DNA from: Symbiodinium natans | Lineage: Eukaryota > Sar > Dinophyceae > Suessiales > Symbiodiniaceae | Assembly: GCA_905221605.1 (NCBI GenBank) | Contig: CAJNDS010001169.1 | Span: 620,001 to 684,000 of the forward strand | Length of the DNA: 64,000 bases | Reading direction: 5' to 3' | Shown: positions 1 through 12,400 of the stretch, in pieces | Numbering within the stretch: position 1 is the stretch's first letter | How the letters are laid out: each line of letters opens with the position of its first letter | Program-made: the position numbers and the translations under genes | The notes under the pieces: generated by a model | Told to the model about the DNA's origin: nothing | What the model saw: only the letters and a program-made list of their open reading frames with translations | Database searches by the model: none

Positions 1-943
1 ATTAAGAGTTTGGGAGCCTAAAATTGAAGCCCGAAGCTTAAATTAAGGGTTTGGGGACCGAAAATTAAGCCGGAGGCTTGAAATAAGTGTTTGGGAACTT
101 AACATTAAGGCCCGGAGGCTGACAAAAAAGGTTTGGGAACCTAAAATTAAAGCCCGGAAGTAAGGGCTTGGAGGCATTGAACATGAATTGAAAGTTTGCC
201 AAGACCACGGAGTGGAATCGAGTCGAGCCTGCCGCTTTTGCCGCAGCCAATCCTGAAAGGGCTAAACGTCCAACCTTGAGAAGGTTTCGAAGAACTGCGG
301 AGTGGAACCGAGTCGATACTGCTGACGGTGGTTCATGTTGAAAGGCAAAGATCTTCTCATGATTTTGTCACGGTTGCTAAACGTTTGCTTCTGCTCCACC
401 AAACCATGTATCCCCCCTTGATAGGGGGGTAGGGGGGTAGACAACCCTAAACCCGTCCAAGGTTTGTATTTTGGGTGGGAGGGGGGGCATTGCAGCTCAT
501 GCGCCGACCCCCAACCACTTCATGGAGGGGGTCGAAGCGCACTCGCAGCGAAAAACCCTAAACCCTAAACCCTAAACCCTAAGCCCTACGTGCAAAAATT
601 CAAGGGTCTTATGTAAACTCTTGGGGCCCTATATTTACGTTTAGGGTTAACAATTGAACTGCGCAGGCAGGTTTAGGATTGAGAGGGTTCCCCCCCAGAC
701 CCGAAAAGCCTATCAGGCATTCACGCACGCTTACCAGCATGTGACCGTTCCCCCCCATGCCCAACACCTGGAATCCCAGAATCCGAAACCTGAAGCCCTA
801 AGCCCCTAGCCAACCTGTGGCCCCTGAAGGCCGTGAAGCCCGGAAACTCTGAGCAGTAAGCTTTTGAAGCCTCAACCCTTCGTGCGACCCAATGCCCCGA
901 GATCCCAGACCCTGCCCCTAATCCCCAAGGCCTAAACCTTAAG
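1..943. other. Intergenic or intronic, degenerate telomere-like repeat
   Basis: The first about 300 bases repeat a loose unit of the form 'aattaaggcccggaggctt...gtttgggaacct'. The rest is a mixture of degenerate CCCTAAA words. No convincing exon was found. The reading frames in it follow the repeat. Confidence 0.5.
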
Positions 944-1061
944 ACCCGCAAGTCCTATGAGGAGTGGTTTGACATCAAGGAGGTGCGGGTGCGCTTTGCT
1001 CGGCTGGATGACGTCCACAGCATGCCCTGCCTGAAGCGGGCAATCCCTTCCCAGGCCGATG
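944..1061 (+). CDS. Probable exon, unassigned domain (possibly 5' part of RCC1-like gene)
   Basis: A clean coding-like segment between an AG acceptor (942-943) and a possible GT donor (1062). It is rich in charged and hydrophobic residues, with SYEEWFDIKEVRVRFARL followed by a DDVHSMPCLKR segment, and it has no telomere-like words. I do not recognise the domain. It is attached to the RCC1 gene only because it is upstream on the same strand; it could belong to another gene. Confidence 0.5.
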
Positions 1062-4000
1062 GTTGAGGGATTGTTTTTCTTCGTTTAGGGCTGAGGGTTT
1101 TGGGTTAGGGTTTAGGGCAAGTTAAGGTTAAGGGTGTTTGGCTGTCATTCCTTTTAGGGGTTTAGGGTTCTGGGCTTACATATGTTTTTAGGAATCGAGC
1201 CTTCCTCGACCTAGCACTGACCCTAAACCCCAGAAGCTGCATGTGCGGATTGCCCAAGGGCCGGAATACACTCCCAACCTTAACTGTGCCATAAACCCGA
1301 AGTCAACTTAAACCCTCAACTCTAAACCCTAAACCCGAAACCCGAACCCGAAACCCTAAACCCCAAACCCGAAACCCGAAACCCTGAACCTTAAATCCTC
1401 TGAGGAATGGAAGGCTAACCTTCCCAACTTGCGTTCCCTGGCTTCGCTGGCCTTCAGTTCGGGGGTTTAGGGTTTAGGGTTTAAATTTAGGGTTTCGGGT
1501 TTAGGGTTTCGGGTTTCGGGTTGGGATGTTGCCCCTTTTTCCTAACATATTGGGAGGGGGGGGGGGTAACTACAATCCCTATAAAGGACTGTTAGTATAA
1601 TGGGAGCATGGCAAGGTGTTGGTTAAGGGGGTTTTGGCTTTATGGTTTACTGGCAGTCCTTAATACGGATTATCATGGAGGGTCCTATAGGAACATCCCA
1701 AGGTGTAGGGTTTAGGGGGTAGGGGGGTGTATTGGGATTAGTGCTTATAGGGTTTACAGACCCCGCCGGGTGACGCGGCTCCAGGGTTGGGTCCAGGGTT
1801 GTGGGTTCAGGGCTTAGGGTTTAGGGTTTAAGTTTAGGGTTTAGGGTGATTCAGTGAGAAGGTCCAGGGTTTAGGGCTTAGGGTGAGATAATGCCGCCCA
1901 GTAGTTGCTCCGTTGTTGAAACTCCTGCTGGAAGCTGTGGCTCTCAGTCTATTCTTGAAAGCTTTGGGGCTGCGAAGTTCAAGGGTCTAAGGCCAGTCCT
2001 AACACCTAAGCCCTGCAAGCAAACAACCCTAAATCCCAGACCCTAAGAGTTTAGGGTTTAGGGTTTAGGGTTTAGGGTTTAGGGTTTAGGGTTTAGGGTT
2101 TAGGGTTTAGGGTTTAGGGTGCTTGGATCTGCCAAGGTGAGGCTATTTGGAATGCACACGACACATCCCAGGAATTCGTTCCTCGGAGCCTTGGTCCGCT
2201 GCACGCGCCTTGGTGGAGAAAGGGTTTAGGGTTTGGGCTTTAGGGGCTTAGCGTTTAAGGGTGTGTAGAGGTTAGGCAAGGGTTCACAAACACTTTTGTA
2301 GAAGCATCGAAGCTGCAGTTGAAAGCAGAACAGGCGCGGTCTCGGGGGATAAGGGGATGTATGGGATTCAGGGTTTCATGCTCTGGGCCAAATGCTCAAG
2401 TAATCCCTAAACCCCAAACCCTAAACCATCAACCCCAACTCCCTTAAACCCCCCCATATAAGCCCTAAATCCGAAACCCTAAACGCAACAGGTCCATCTG
2501 CCCGGCATTGCAGACAGCGAAGGTTGCCTCCTTGCAGACTGCTCGCACCTCTCCCTTGTGAGGGCTCCGAACATCAACCCAGAGCCCCGACGGGTTTAGA
2601 GTTTTAGGGTTAGGGTTTAGGACTTCGAGGCGTTGGCTTTCGGAGCTCGGCTAGGAAGTGCGAGTGTAGGGTGGTTGCTAAAGCTCCACCTCCAGACGGA
2701 AGGGCAAATCTCCACACCTGAACCCTGACTCCTAGACCTTAAGGTCCAAACCTCGAGCCCCTGGTCGAAAACCCTTAACTCCGAAGCCAAGGATGTTTCA
2801 GACCTCTCCGCACAGCCCATTTACTTCAAACTGCAGCTCTACAACTTTGTGCAGGCAGATCGCCGGGGGGCTCGGTTGGGCTCGGATCCTTGGGCGCATT
2901 TTTGAGTAGGGTGGCTTGTGCATCTCATTGGCATAAGTTCCTCCTGGCGAGTTCATGTTGTCGTCATGTTGAGAATTGGTTTTCGTCCTCGTTTCAGCTG
3001 CCTGCACGTGCATGACATGTTGTGTTGCGACGAATCGAGAAGTATGACAATACGACACGCGCGACCGTCAAATCGGTCGGGTGGTTTGCGTCGGCGGGCC
3101 GACTATTGGCCGAGGCACATGGCAGACCCTAAAACTCTACACATGCCTCCTTGTTTGGTGTCTCTTGCGTGAGCATCTGGACAGATGGCTGTGCCGCAGG
3201 TAAAGATTGTGATTGATCATTTGCTGCTTCTTTTGGTAAGCCAGCTGGAACATTTCATTGCGCATCCCTGTAGCCCTGTAGGATGATGCCCCTTACCAGA
3301 TGTTCATGCTTTGGCAGCCAAATTTCCGTAGGAATATTGACTTGGAAATGCTGATAGAAAAGCAGAGAACACCGTGACACAGAATTTATAACTTTCTAAA
3401 CGCACTTGTCCGCAGCATTCATCCTATTCTCGGGGTGTGTTTAGAGAATATTAATAGGGCGTGGGTAAAAAGAACTAACTGGACAGGAAATTTACGCACA
3501 AGTGAACGATTTTCTGGATCATTTCGTACCCCATTCACTTATTGTATTCGCTTGTACGCTATAATCCTTGTTTATACTGAGATCATAATATAAGTGTCAC
3601 CAATTGCCATGCACTTTTTTCCACTGTGCTTCTCTTGGCAGCTGTAGTCGCAAATCCCGATTTCACAACTGCTTGTGTTTCTCAGTCGCTTACTGCACAC
3701 TCCCCCGAAACCAAAAGCCCTAAATCGGAGAACGTCTCTTGGCCCCCACACCCGAGCCCATCGCTGTCGACGAAGGAACTCGACACGGTCACGGAGACTG
3801 AGTCATATATAGACTGAGTCTTGTGGTGCCTTGTCCAGTTCAGCTTGTGCAGGTAAGGCCTTCAAGTTGTAAACTTGGAGCTGTACATAAGCTGCCTCAA
3901 AGCTTCATGGCTTTGGGGTCGAAGAATACGTAATTATTCTCGATTGCCAGCGATGGCTGAAAGACCGAGCTTGCGACTTCTGCAGGCAGTTTGGAAATCA

Positions 4001-6378
4001 TTCTTGAAAAGAGACGCGCGCACTTCGCGACAGAAAAGAGCGCTACAGGGGTGTTGGGTTTAGGGGAGAGTGCTAATCTGACAATCTGGCCAGGCTCACT
4101 GCATAGTGTAGAACCTGAAACTATACATCCAGCGTGAAGAAGCAAGAGCTCTTATTCAGCCACCCTCGACTTCCTTTTAGCCGTCCATGGTCTAGGGCTT
4201 AGAAGATGGGTGCTTGATGGCGCGTCTCCTGCGCAAGCCTCTGAAGCCAAAGTCAGATATGCCAAGCCCCACCTTTCGCTAAATCGGAGTCCTTCTTTGC
4301 AACTAGGAGCAGTATCTGCCTTCAACCTCCTGCTTCTCCTCATGATCCTCATCATGTTCCTCCTCTTCCTCTCAGCATCATCATCACCACCAGACATCCT
4401 GTCCCCTGCATCGCCATCTCCTCTGTTGAATGAGAGCCCAACTTGAAAAGGAGCAGGCAAAGCCGTGCCCACAGAACGTTGCAGCGGCACGTCGCCAAGC
4501 GTTTGGTCGCTTGCCATCTTCCTCTGGGAATGAACCTAAAACCTAAACAAAGCCGAAGCCTACGATTAAAGCCCGTTGGAGGGGTTGATTCAATCAGGGT
4601 ACCCCCCCCACTCCCTTTCTTTTTTGTTGAGGTCTTCCTTCTAAGGGCCTCTATTTTACAGAAGCTGGCCTCATTTGGGTCAAGCCTCAAAAACAACATG
4701 AACTTTCGACCCTAAACCCAAAAGCTAAACCACAAAGGGCCCCAACACTGAACCCGAAATCATGTCTAGGCGAGCTGGGACTGGGTGCTTCTGTGCGTGG
4801 TGCAGCCACGCCAAAGCCCGCCGCTCCGCGAGTTTAGGTTGCGGGGCCTCTAGGGTTCAGGATGAAAATCCAGGGTTTACGGTTTAGGGTTTAGGGTTCT
4901 GCGTAACCTTACAAGAGAAGGGTTTGTCCAGTGGTATGGATACCGCTCATTGCAAGCTATATGTTGTCCTCGGTAAGGTTTGACGCTTGGGATCGTGGAT
5001 CAGTCTCAAGCATGAAAAGAAACCCCAGGCCTCGAACGTAAACCGAAACACATAAACCCTGCAGCTCTAAACCTAAACGACACGAGTATGTAGTCTGAGT
5101 TGGGAATTTGGTTTGGGGTGGGGGTTTGGGGTCGGGCCCAAACACATCCCAAACACCATGGCACCCACCAGCTGCACAGACCCTCACCCGGAAGCCCTAA
5201 ACCCGAAAGCCCAAACCCAAAAAATCAGCAGCTCTCACTCCCCAACCCAATGCAAGCACTGCGACTTGGCCTGAAAAGCCCCCCCCCCCCGCACCCCCAC
5301 AATTATGTTAATAGACCATTAGTACCGAAACCACGAGGCTGGACCCTAAACCCTAAACCCCGCCTGCACGGCCCCAAGTCCCTAAACCGCACCCATCGCC
5401 CAGACACTGAGGTAGACGCGCTGTACCAGGTCAAGGTAACCCAGGCAGGAAGGGCGGGCAGTGATTTGGTGTTTAATGGGCGGTGAATAGGAGAGAGTAG
5501 AGCATTGTTGCGCTTGCCCAGCCAGGTACTGGGTGAGGGAGTACTCCCTCTCTCTCTCTGTTCTCTCTCTCTCTGTCTCCTATTCACTTCCTACTAGAAC
5601 CCAAACACAACCCCCCCCCATCCCATCCCTCAGGCACTTATCTCCAAGTATTCCAGGCTTCTCGAACAGTACGCAAGGTTTGTTTATTCTGGGACAGGAA
5701 ACGTGAGGTACGCCGAAGCACTGATTTCCAGCCCGGCCAGCCCGAGAAATGGGTACTGCGGGTGGGGAGGAATCAATTGTGCGCGAGCTGCTCCTGGCAG
5801 AGGGGTCTGGTCCCCCACCCCCCACCCCCCAAGATGCTACTCTGCGGAAACATGCTGCTGGTACGGATTTTCCGCGTCACCCCCCCCCCCCCCACCCACT
5901 CCTCCGTCCGCTAACTGTGCTATGTTAAAAGTATCAGCATCCTTGCCTGAACCCAAAGGTTTTTTGTGCTACAAGCACATCAAAATTTTGACTCTCAAGG
6001 CGAAGGATATACAACAAACCACATAGTTGTTCTTGTGAGGGTGAGGGTATAGTGCCGGCATCTGACAGCGCTTGGCTGGCAGGTGGCTGCGGGATTCTCG
6101 CATGCAGCCTGCGTAACCGACGGTGCCTGGGCAATGAAGTGCCTAAAGCCGCAAACAACCAGCCCACACCCCTAAACCCTGAACGCCGCAACCCTAAACC
6201 TTGCTTGGAGTCTCAGGATCCCAAACCCCGAAACCTACCGCACGACTGGGGCCTGACTCAGGCGGCTTGCTGTACCTTTGGGGCTTCGGAGCATACGGGC
6301 AGCTGGGCTTTGGCTTCGACGACCTGAGGCCCCTGGCGAAGCATTGCGTTTGAGCACAAGGGTTGACTACGCATGCAC

Positions 6379-6411
<33 letters not shown>

Positions 6412-9400
6412 AATCATATACACGCACACACTTGTTCACCCGCCTACCCATGTGTCCATGTATGTATGTCTGCATGTATGTACGCATGTGTGTATGCGTA
6501 TGTGCGTGTGTATGCGTACGTGTAGGTGTAGGTGCAGGTGTATGTGTATGTGTATGTGTATATGCGTATGCTAGTGTTAATGTTAATGTTACGGTTACTG
6601 TTAATGTTAATGTTAATGGTAATGTTAATGTTAATGCTGATGTTTACTGTTCATGTTCATGTTCATGTTCATGTTCATGTTCATGTTCATGTTCATGTTC
6701 ATGTTCATGTTCATGTTCCCGTAAACGTCATGCTAATGCTTATGCTACCGTTTAACGCTCATGTTAAGGTTAATGATAATGTCAATGTTAATGTCAACGT
6801 TAATGCTAATGTTTATGCTAATGTTAATGCTAAATTTAATGTTAATGTTAACGTTAGTGTCAATGTTTAGGCTCAGGTTTATGTTCTGTATGTAAAACAT
6901 TAGACACGCACACACACACACACACTCTCTCTCTCTCTCTCTTTCTCTTTTCTCCTCTCTACATATTACCTTGTCCGTTGAACAATATCCAGTAGATGGT
7001 ATTGTACACCACGTGTTTGACTTTTTGCCTGGCTCTTCAGGGGGGAGCCTGACATAATGCGTGTTTGGGGCGTATCCGCCGCCATGCCTTGGGTCTTGAT
7101 CCTGGAAGCCTTCAGGGTTCCGGCTTTTGGGGTTTAGGGTTTAGGGTTTAGGGTTTAGGGTGTTCACCCTAAGTCTTCAGACCCTACACCTTGAGACGTG
7201 CTCGTGGCAACCCCTGGGACCAAAATACAGCGCACACAGCCCTGCGACCGGGGGTTTCGGGGCTTTCTGACCTTTTTCAGGTGGAGGGTTTGTCGGCTTC
7301 TGAGGTTTTGGGGCTTGGGATTTAGGCCTCTCAGGGCTCACGCTTTGCAGGTTCAGGGTCCCTTTCCGAAGGTCCTCCGCCCGCTTGGGTGCGGGATGGA
7401 GCGCGACGAAGCTGGGTGGAGGCGCTGTGGTCTAGGGTTTAGGGTTTAGGGTGTAGGGTTTAGGGTTTAGGGTAGGAGTTTCATGGACGGATTTGGGCCC
7501 CTTCCATTTTACGTGGAAATAGTATCATCGCACCACGGGTGGCTTACACTGGCTTAGCACGACTTCAGGTTTTTAGGGCTTCAGGGTCTCGGATTCTAAG
7601 ACCGCAACCGCTGCAACTCCCCTACTCCCCCTAGGCTCCAAACCCGAAACCTCCTTCTGCGCAGAGGCAAAGCTGCCCGCGACCCAGGGTCAGCAGGCAG
7701 CGGCATCTCAAACCGACTCTCAAGCCTCGGATCCAGGTTGTTTAAGCTTTGAAGGTGCAAGGGCTTAGAGCTCTAGGGGTTCTGACTTGCCGGATTTAGT
7801 TGCTGTGGATGCTCGGGCTCCATGGATCCATGGATGTGTGATTATGAGCGGCTTCAAGCTTGCTATGTCGTGGGTTGTTCAGGTGGGTTCATCCGAGTGA
7901 GGACTTGATGTTCTGGCTTTAGTCGGCTCCTTCTCGACCCTCTGATGTAAGCCCTCAAACCCTTGACCCTCATCCCTGAATGCAGTGTCTTTGTGGGGAT
8001 GGTGTTATTGGCTGTAGGGCTCGTGGTTGAGGGTTTAGGGTTTGGGCTTGGGGGTTAACTAAGGTTTTGGGTTTGGGGTTTTAGGGCTTATAGGGGGGGG
8101 GGGGTTACGGAGTGTTAGATTGTTGCGATGTCGCTGCTTACCCCAGCAAATGCTGGCAGGTCGTCATTGCGCACCCGCAAGTAGCTTCAATGCATCGCAA
8201 GAAGATTGCACCCGCGATAAGCAGACACCATGAAGGGAAAAGTGTAAAAGAAGAAATAGAAACACTGACCAAATGTTGGGCCTTCCAGGTTCACGGCAAT
8301 CCAACTCGCAAAGTCTCGGAGAGCCCAATTCCGCTTCGTGAAGGAGTATGCCCTCCTTTTTTTACTTTTTTTAAAGATGAGGTATAGACTCCTTTTGAGG
8401 GGTATGGGGCTCTCTGGGTCTAGCTGCTGGTTGCGAAGCTAGACAAAAAACAGCAAGGCAGCTGGGTCTTCGCACGTGCGCATTGGGCCTACGTATGATT
8501 GTGGCGGCCTGTCAGTTCAAGGGATCAAGACTCGCACCCCTAAGAATATACTACCTTAACCCCTAAGATTAGATTTCCTTAACCCGTAAGACTATACTAC
8601 CTTAAGCCCTAAGATTATACTACCTTAAGGATCTTTCAAGAGGGTCCCCAAACCCAAGGGTACAACCTCCAGGGTCCAAGGTAAAACCCCTAGATCGGTA
8701 AAGAGTTGAGGGAGGTTCAACGCAGCACCAACAAGGTGCCTTTACACCTCGGAGCTTTGGGCCTTTCGGAAACCCCAAACAACCCTAAACCCTAAACCCT
8801 AAACCCTAAACCCTAAACCCTAAACCCTAAACCCTAAACCCTAAACCCGAAACCCGAAACCCTAAACCCTAAACAACCCGAAACACCAAAACAACCCTAA
8901 CCCCTAAACCCTAAAGCTGAAACCCCAAGCTCGCAACCTGCCTGCCGCTTGGGAGACGTCTGTCTTTGGCACGGGCCCGCAGTATGGGCCCTTGGCCTTG
9001 GGGAGAGCTAGCGGTTTAGTATAAGGTTTAGGGTTTAGGACTTAGAGGCCTTCAAGGTATGTGAGGACATACATTGTTTAGGTCAAGAAGAACCCCAACA
9101 GATGGGCTGTTAGTGCGGACCCATCCCTTAAACCCTAGATGGCAGAGGGCCCCTAGTCCTAAAACTTCAAGCCCATACATTTCGAAGCTCTTACCTAAAC
9201 CCTAACCCCCAAAACCGTTCAGCCCCTACCTTGACAAAATGCAACCCTAAATCCCAAACCCTAAGCCCTAAACCCTAATCCCTTGAATCCCCCTCAGCCA
9301 GAGCAGGCTTTGCGAGCACTGGGCAGTTCCAGCCCTGGCAGCAGGCCTACTGGCTTACTCAGAGAGCGCTTAGGTTTAGGGTTAAGGGTTTAGGGTTTAG

Positions 9401-12400
9401 GGTTTAGGGTTTAGGGTTTGGGGTTTGGGGTTTGGGGTTTGGGGTTTGGGGTTTGGGGTTTAGGGTTTAGGGTTTAGGGTTTAGGTTAGGGCTTAGGAAG
9501 GGCTTGAACCCTATGGGCGTTCTGATCTTGAATTTGACGGTCCGCTCCGTGTTGAAGGTCGATTTCTTCCCTGAGGAATTTACCTTCAACAGAAAGGGAT
9601 CTTTATCACGAACTGAGGCATATTCCTTAATCATGCTACTTTGGGCTCTCTGGGTTCGTCTCTGCTAGGTTAAGGGGTTTTTGGATCCCAATGCCCGAAG
9701 CCTTGCACCAGAATGCAGTGAACCCCTAAACCCCCTAAACCCCTAAACCCTAAACCCTAAACCCCTAAGCCCCTAAGTCCCTAAGTCCCTAAGTCCCTAA
9801 ACCCCTCAACCCCTAAACCCCTCAACCCCTCAACCCCTAAACCCCTAAACCCCTAAACCCCTAAACCCCTAAACCCCTAAACCCCTAGAGCCCTAAACCC
9901 CTAAACCCCTAAACCCCTGAACCCCTAAACCCCTAAACCCCTAAATCTCTAAGCCCCTAAACCCCTAAACCCCTAATCCCCTAAACCCTAAACCCTAAAC
10001 CCCTAAGCCCCTAAACCTCTAAACCTCCTAAGCCCCGAAGCCCCACCTGCCAGCGCCAGGTCTGGCCAAGGCGGTGCTTGAGGGGACCCTTCCGCAAAAG
10101 GTGCCTAGTTGAGTGTTGAGGGTCTGTTTAGGGTTCAGGGTTTAGGGTTATAGGGTTATAAGGTTATAGGGTGATAGGGTTATAGGGTTTAGGGTTTAGG
10201 GAGTAGGGATTAGGGTGTTTGAGCCACTAAACCCCTACTGTGGACTAAGGGGGATGCAGAGGAATCTGGAAAGTTCTTTAACTGCCATACTAGCCTTCTT
10301 GCAACTCTTGCTCTTCAACATTGGGGTTGTGATGACAGTGAGTGTGAAAAAATGCGGGCGTGCAGTTTCTTATCACGAAGCTGGGAGAAAGGGCCTCACG
10401 CCACCACGGCAGGACAAGTTCAACAGCACACGGATTTCAGGGGCTGAAGACTTCAAAATGCGCATGTTTGAACTTTAGGGTCTTTCATGACTAAAGTTTC
10501 GACCTACCAAGATTGTGGAGTCGCGGAGTCGCGAACTACGCACCAGAATATACTGCTATTTTGTGCGGGTGGAGTCCTGCTGTGCTAGGAGTCTAGGGGG
10601 GATCGGGGCTTGGCCTTGCCATGTTTGCCTGTGTTTGCTGATGCCTCTGGGTCGTGGGTCAAACTTTCTACCTGAATAGGACCCTTTGGCGGCTGCTTTG
10701 GGTCTTTTTTGGGTTCGCTTTGGGCCAGGCGCCATGTTGGCATCAAACGAAGCGGTGCAGGCCTTCAAAGTTTAAACGCGCTCGCTTTGTCTCATTCTGG
10801 GGCAAAGTCCAAAGCGAAGTTTAGGGGCTTGAGCAGTATCTTTGTTGCGCCGGCAGAAGGGTTCGTGGCCAAATCGGACTATTCAATAATCTTCAGCTCT
10901 TGAAGGTCCGCGTTTAAAGCCCCACTGGCGTCATGTTTGTCCGGGATAGTTGTGCGCGGATCTAGTTCAAAGTGCCCGTTTTTTTGGGTTTTTCAGGCCC
11001 TGAAGACTCCCAAACGCCTCGTTTTTTCAACTTTCCTGCCGCCGTCGCATCTGCTCTCAGGCGGTTCCTCTGCTGTCGACCGTAAGCCCTAAACCCTAAA
11101 CCCTAAACCCTAAACCCTAAACCCTAAACCCTAAACCCTAAACCCTAAACCCTAAACCCTAAACCCTAAACCCTAAACCCTAAACCCTAAACCCTAAACC
11201 CTAAACCCTAAACCCTAAACCCTAAACCCCAGACCGTGTTGGCTGCTTACGCTCCCGTAAGTTAATAATTGGGTCTTGGGCTCTCCGGCAAGCTCTGCCA
11301 GGGCTTGCGTCAGCGTGCGCTGCGGCGCCTATCACACCATTGCGCAGGCGCAGCCCGTTGCCTGCACTCAGGGTTTAGGGTTTAGGGTTCAGGGTTCAGG
11401 GTTTAGGGTTTGGCGCTGTGGCGGTTTAGGGTTTAGGGCTTTGCTGTTCTCGGTAGGGGTCTACGGAGCGTGTTGTTCCTTTATGCAGGGGAGGGGGTTT
11501 CGATCTCAGGCCACACACCCCACAGGGGAATTGAGCAAACATCTCACAAAGGTGAGACAATGCATGTCTTGTGACATCAACAACCCCAAGCCTACGTATG
11601 TCTTATCGCTGCTGAAGCTGGATGTGAGATGCAGAAGCTGTTCAAACTATACTACACCATGAAACACAACCTTTCGATACGAGGCACACTCTACAAGGCA
11701 AAGAATCTCGGTGCTGGCAGGCGTCAACGCAGGCGTTGAGCAAGCACGCGCTGAAAGAGTCCGAGGCGTGTTGAAGTCCAAATGCTTAAGCAGACAGACT
11801 GAACCCTGCCCTGAATACAGAAGCCCTAAGCGATTGATTCCCTCAACCCTGATTTCAATCATGCATTCAGCGGCTTGGAAGCAGCACCAGGTTCCTAACC
11901 TAAAAGCCCTAAGCCCCTAAACCCTACGCCTTAAATCTCTGAACCCTATAAAGCACGATAGCCCCCAAACCCGAAACCCTACAGGATTTACGCCAAACTA
12001 GGGCCTTTCTGAACTTTGAAGCTGAGGGTTCTCTGTGTTTAGGGTGTAAGAGTCAAGGGTTTTGCACTGGAAACTTGAAACTCCCCTCCCCCTGCCCCCC
12101 CCCGCCCCCTCTCCCCCGATCCCTGACCTCTCCCAAATAGACGCCCTAAGGCTGGGCCGCATGCACACATTCATTCGTCGGTGCATTCATTCATTCTTGC
12201 ATTCTTTCGTTCACTCGTTGCTTCATTCATTCGTTCATGCAGTCATGCAGTCCGGACATTCAGGATTCCATTGCGTGCACGCATCGTCACGCGCACACAC
12301 TCGCATGCATGCTCACATCGGGAAGGTCCTCGTTCCCTTCCGTGAGGTACTTTGTCCGCTGCCCCTGGAGCTTAGCGATCTTCCAGCGGGCTTTGCCCCT

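Noticed and set aside
2050-2120. Chromosome end
   Set aside because: The array is flanked on both sides by unique sequence and by exons of one gene, so it is interstitial.
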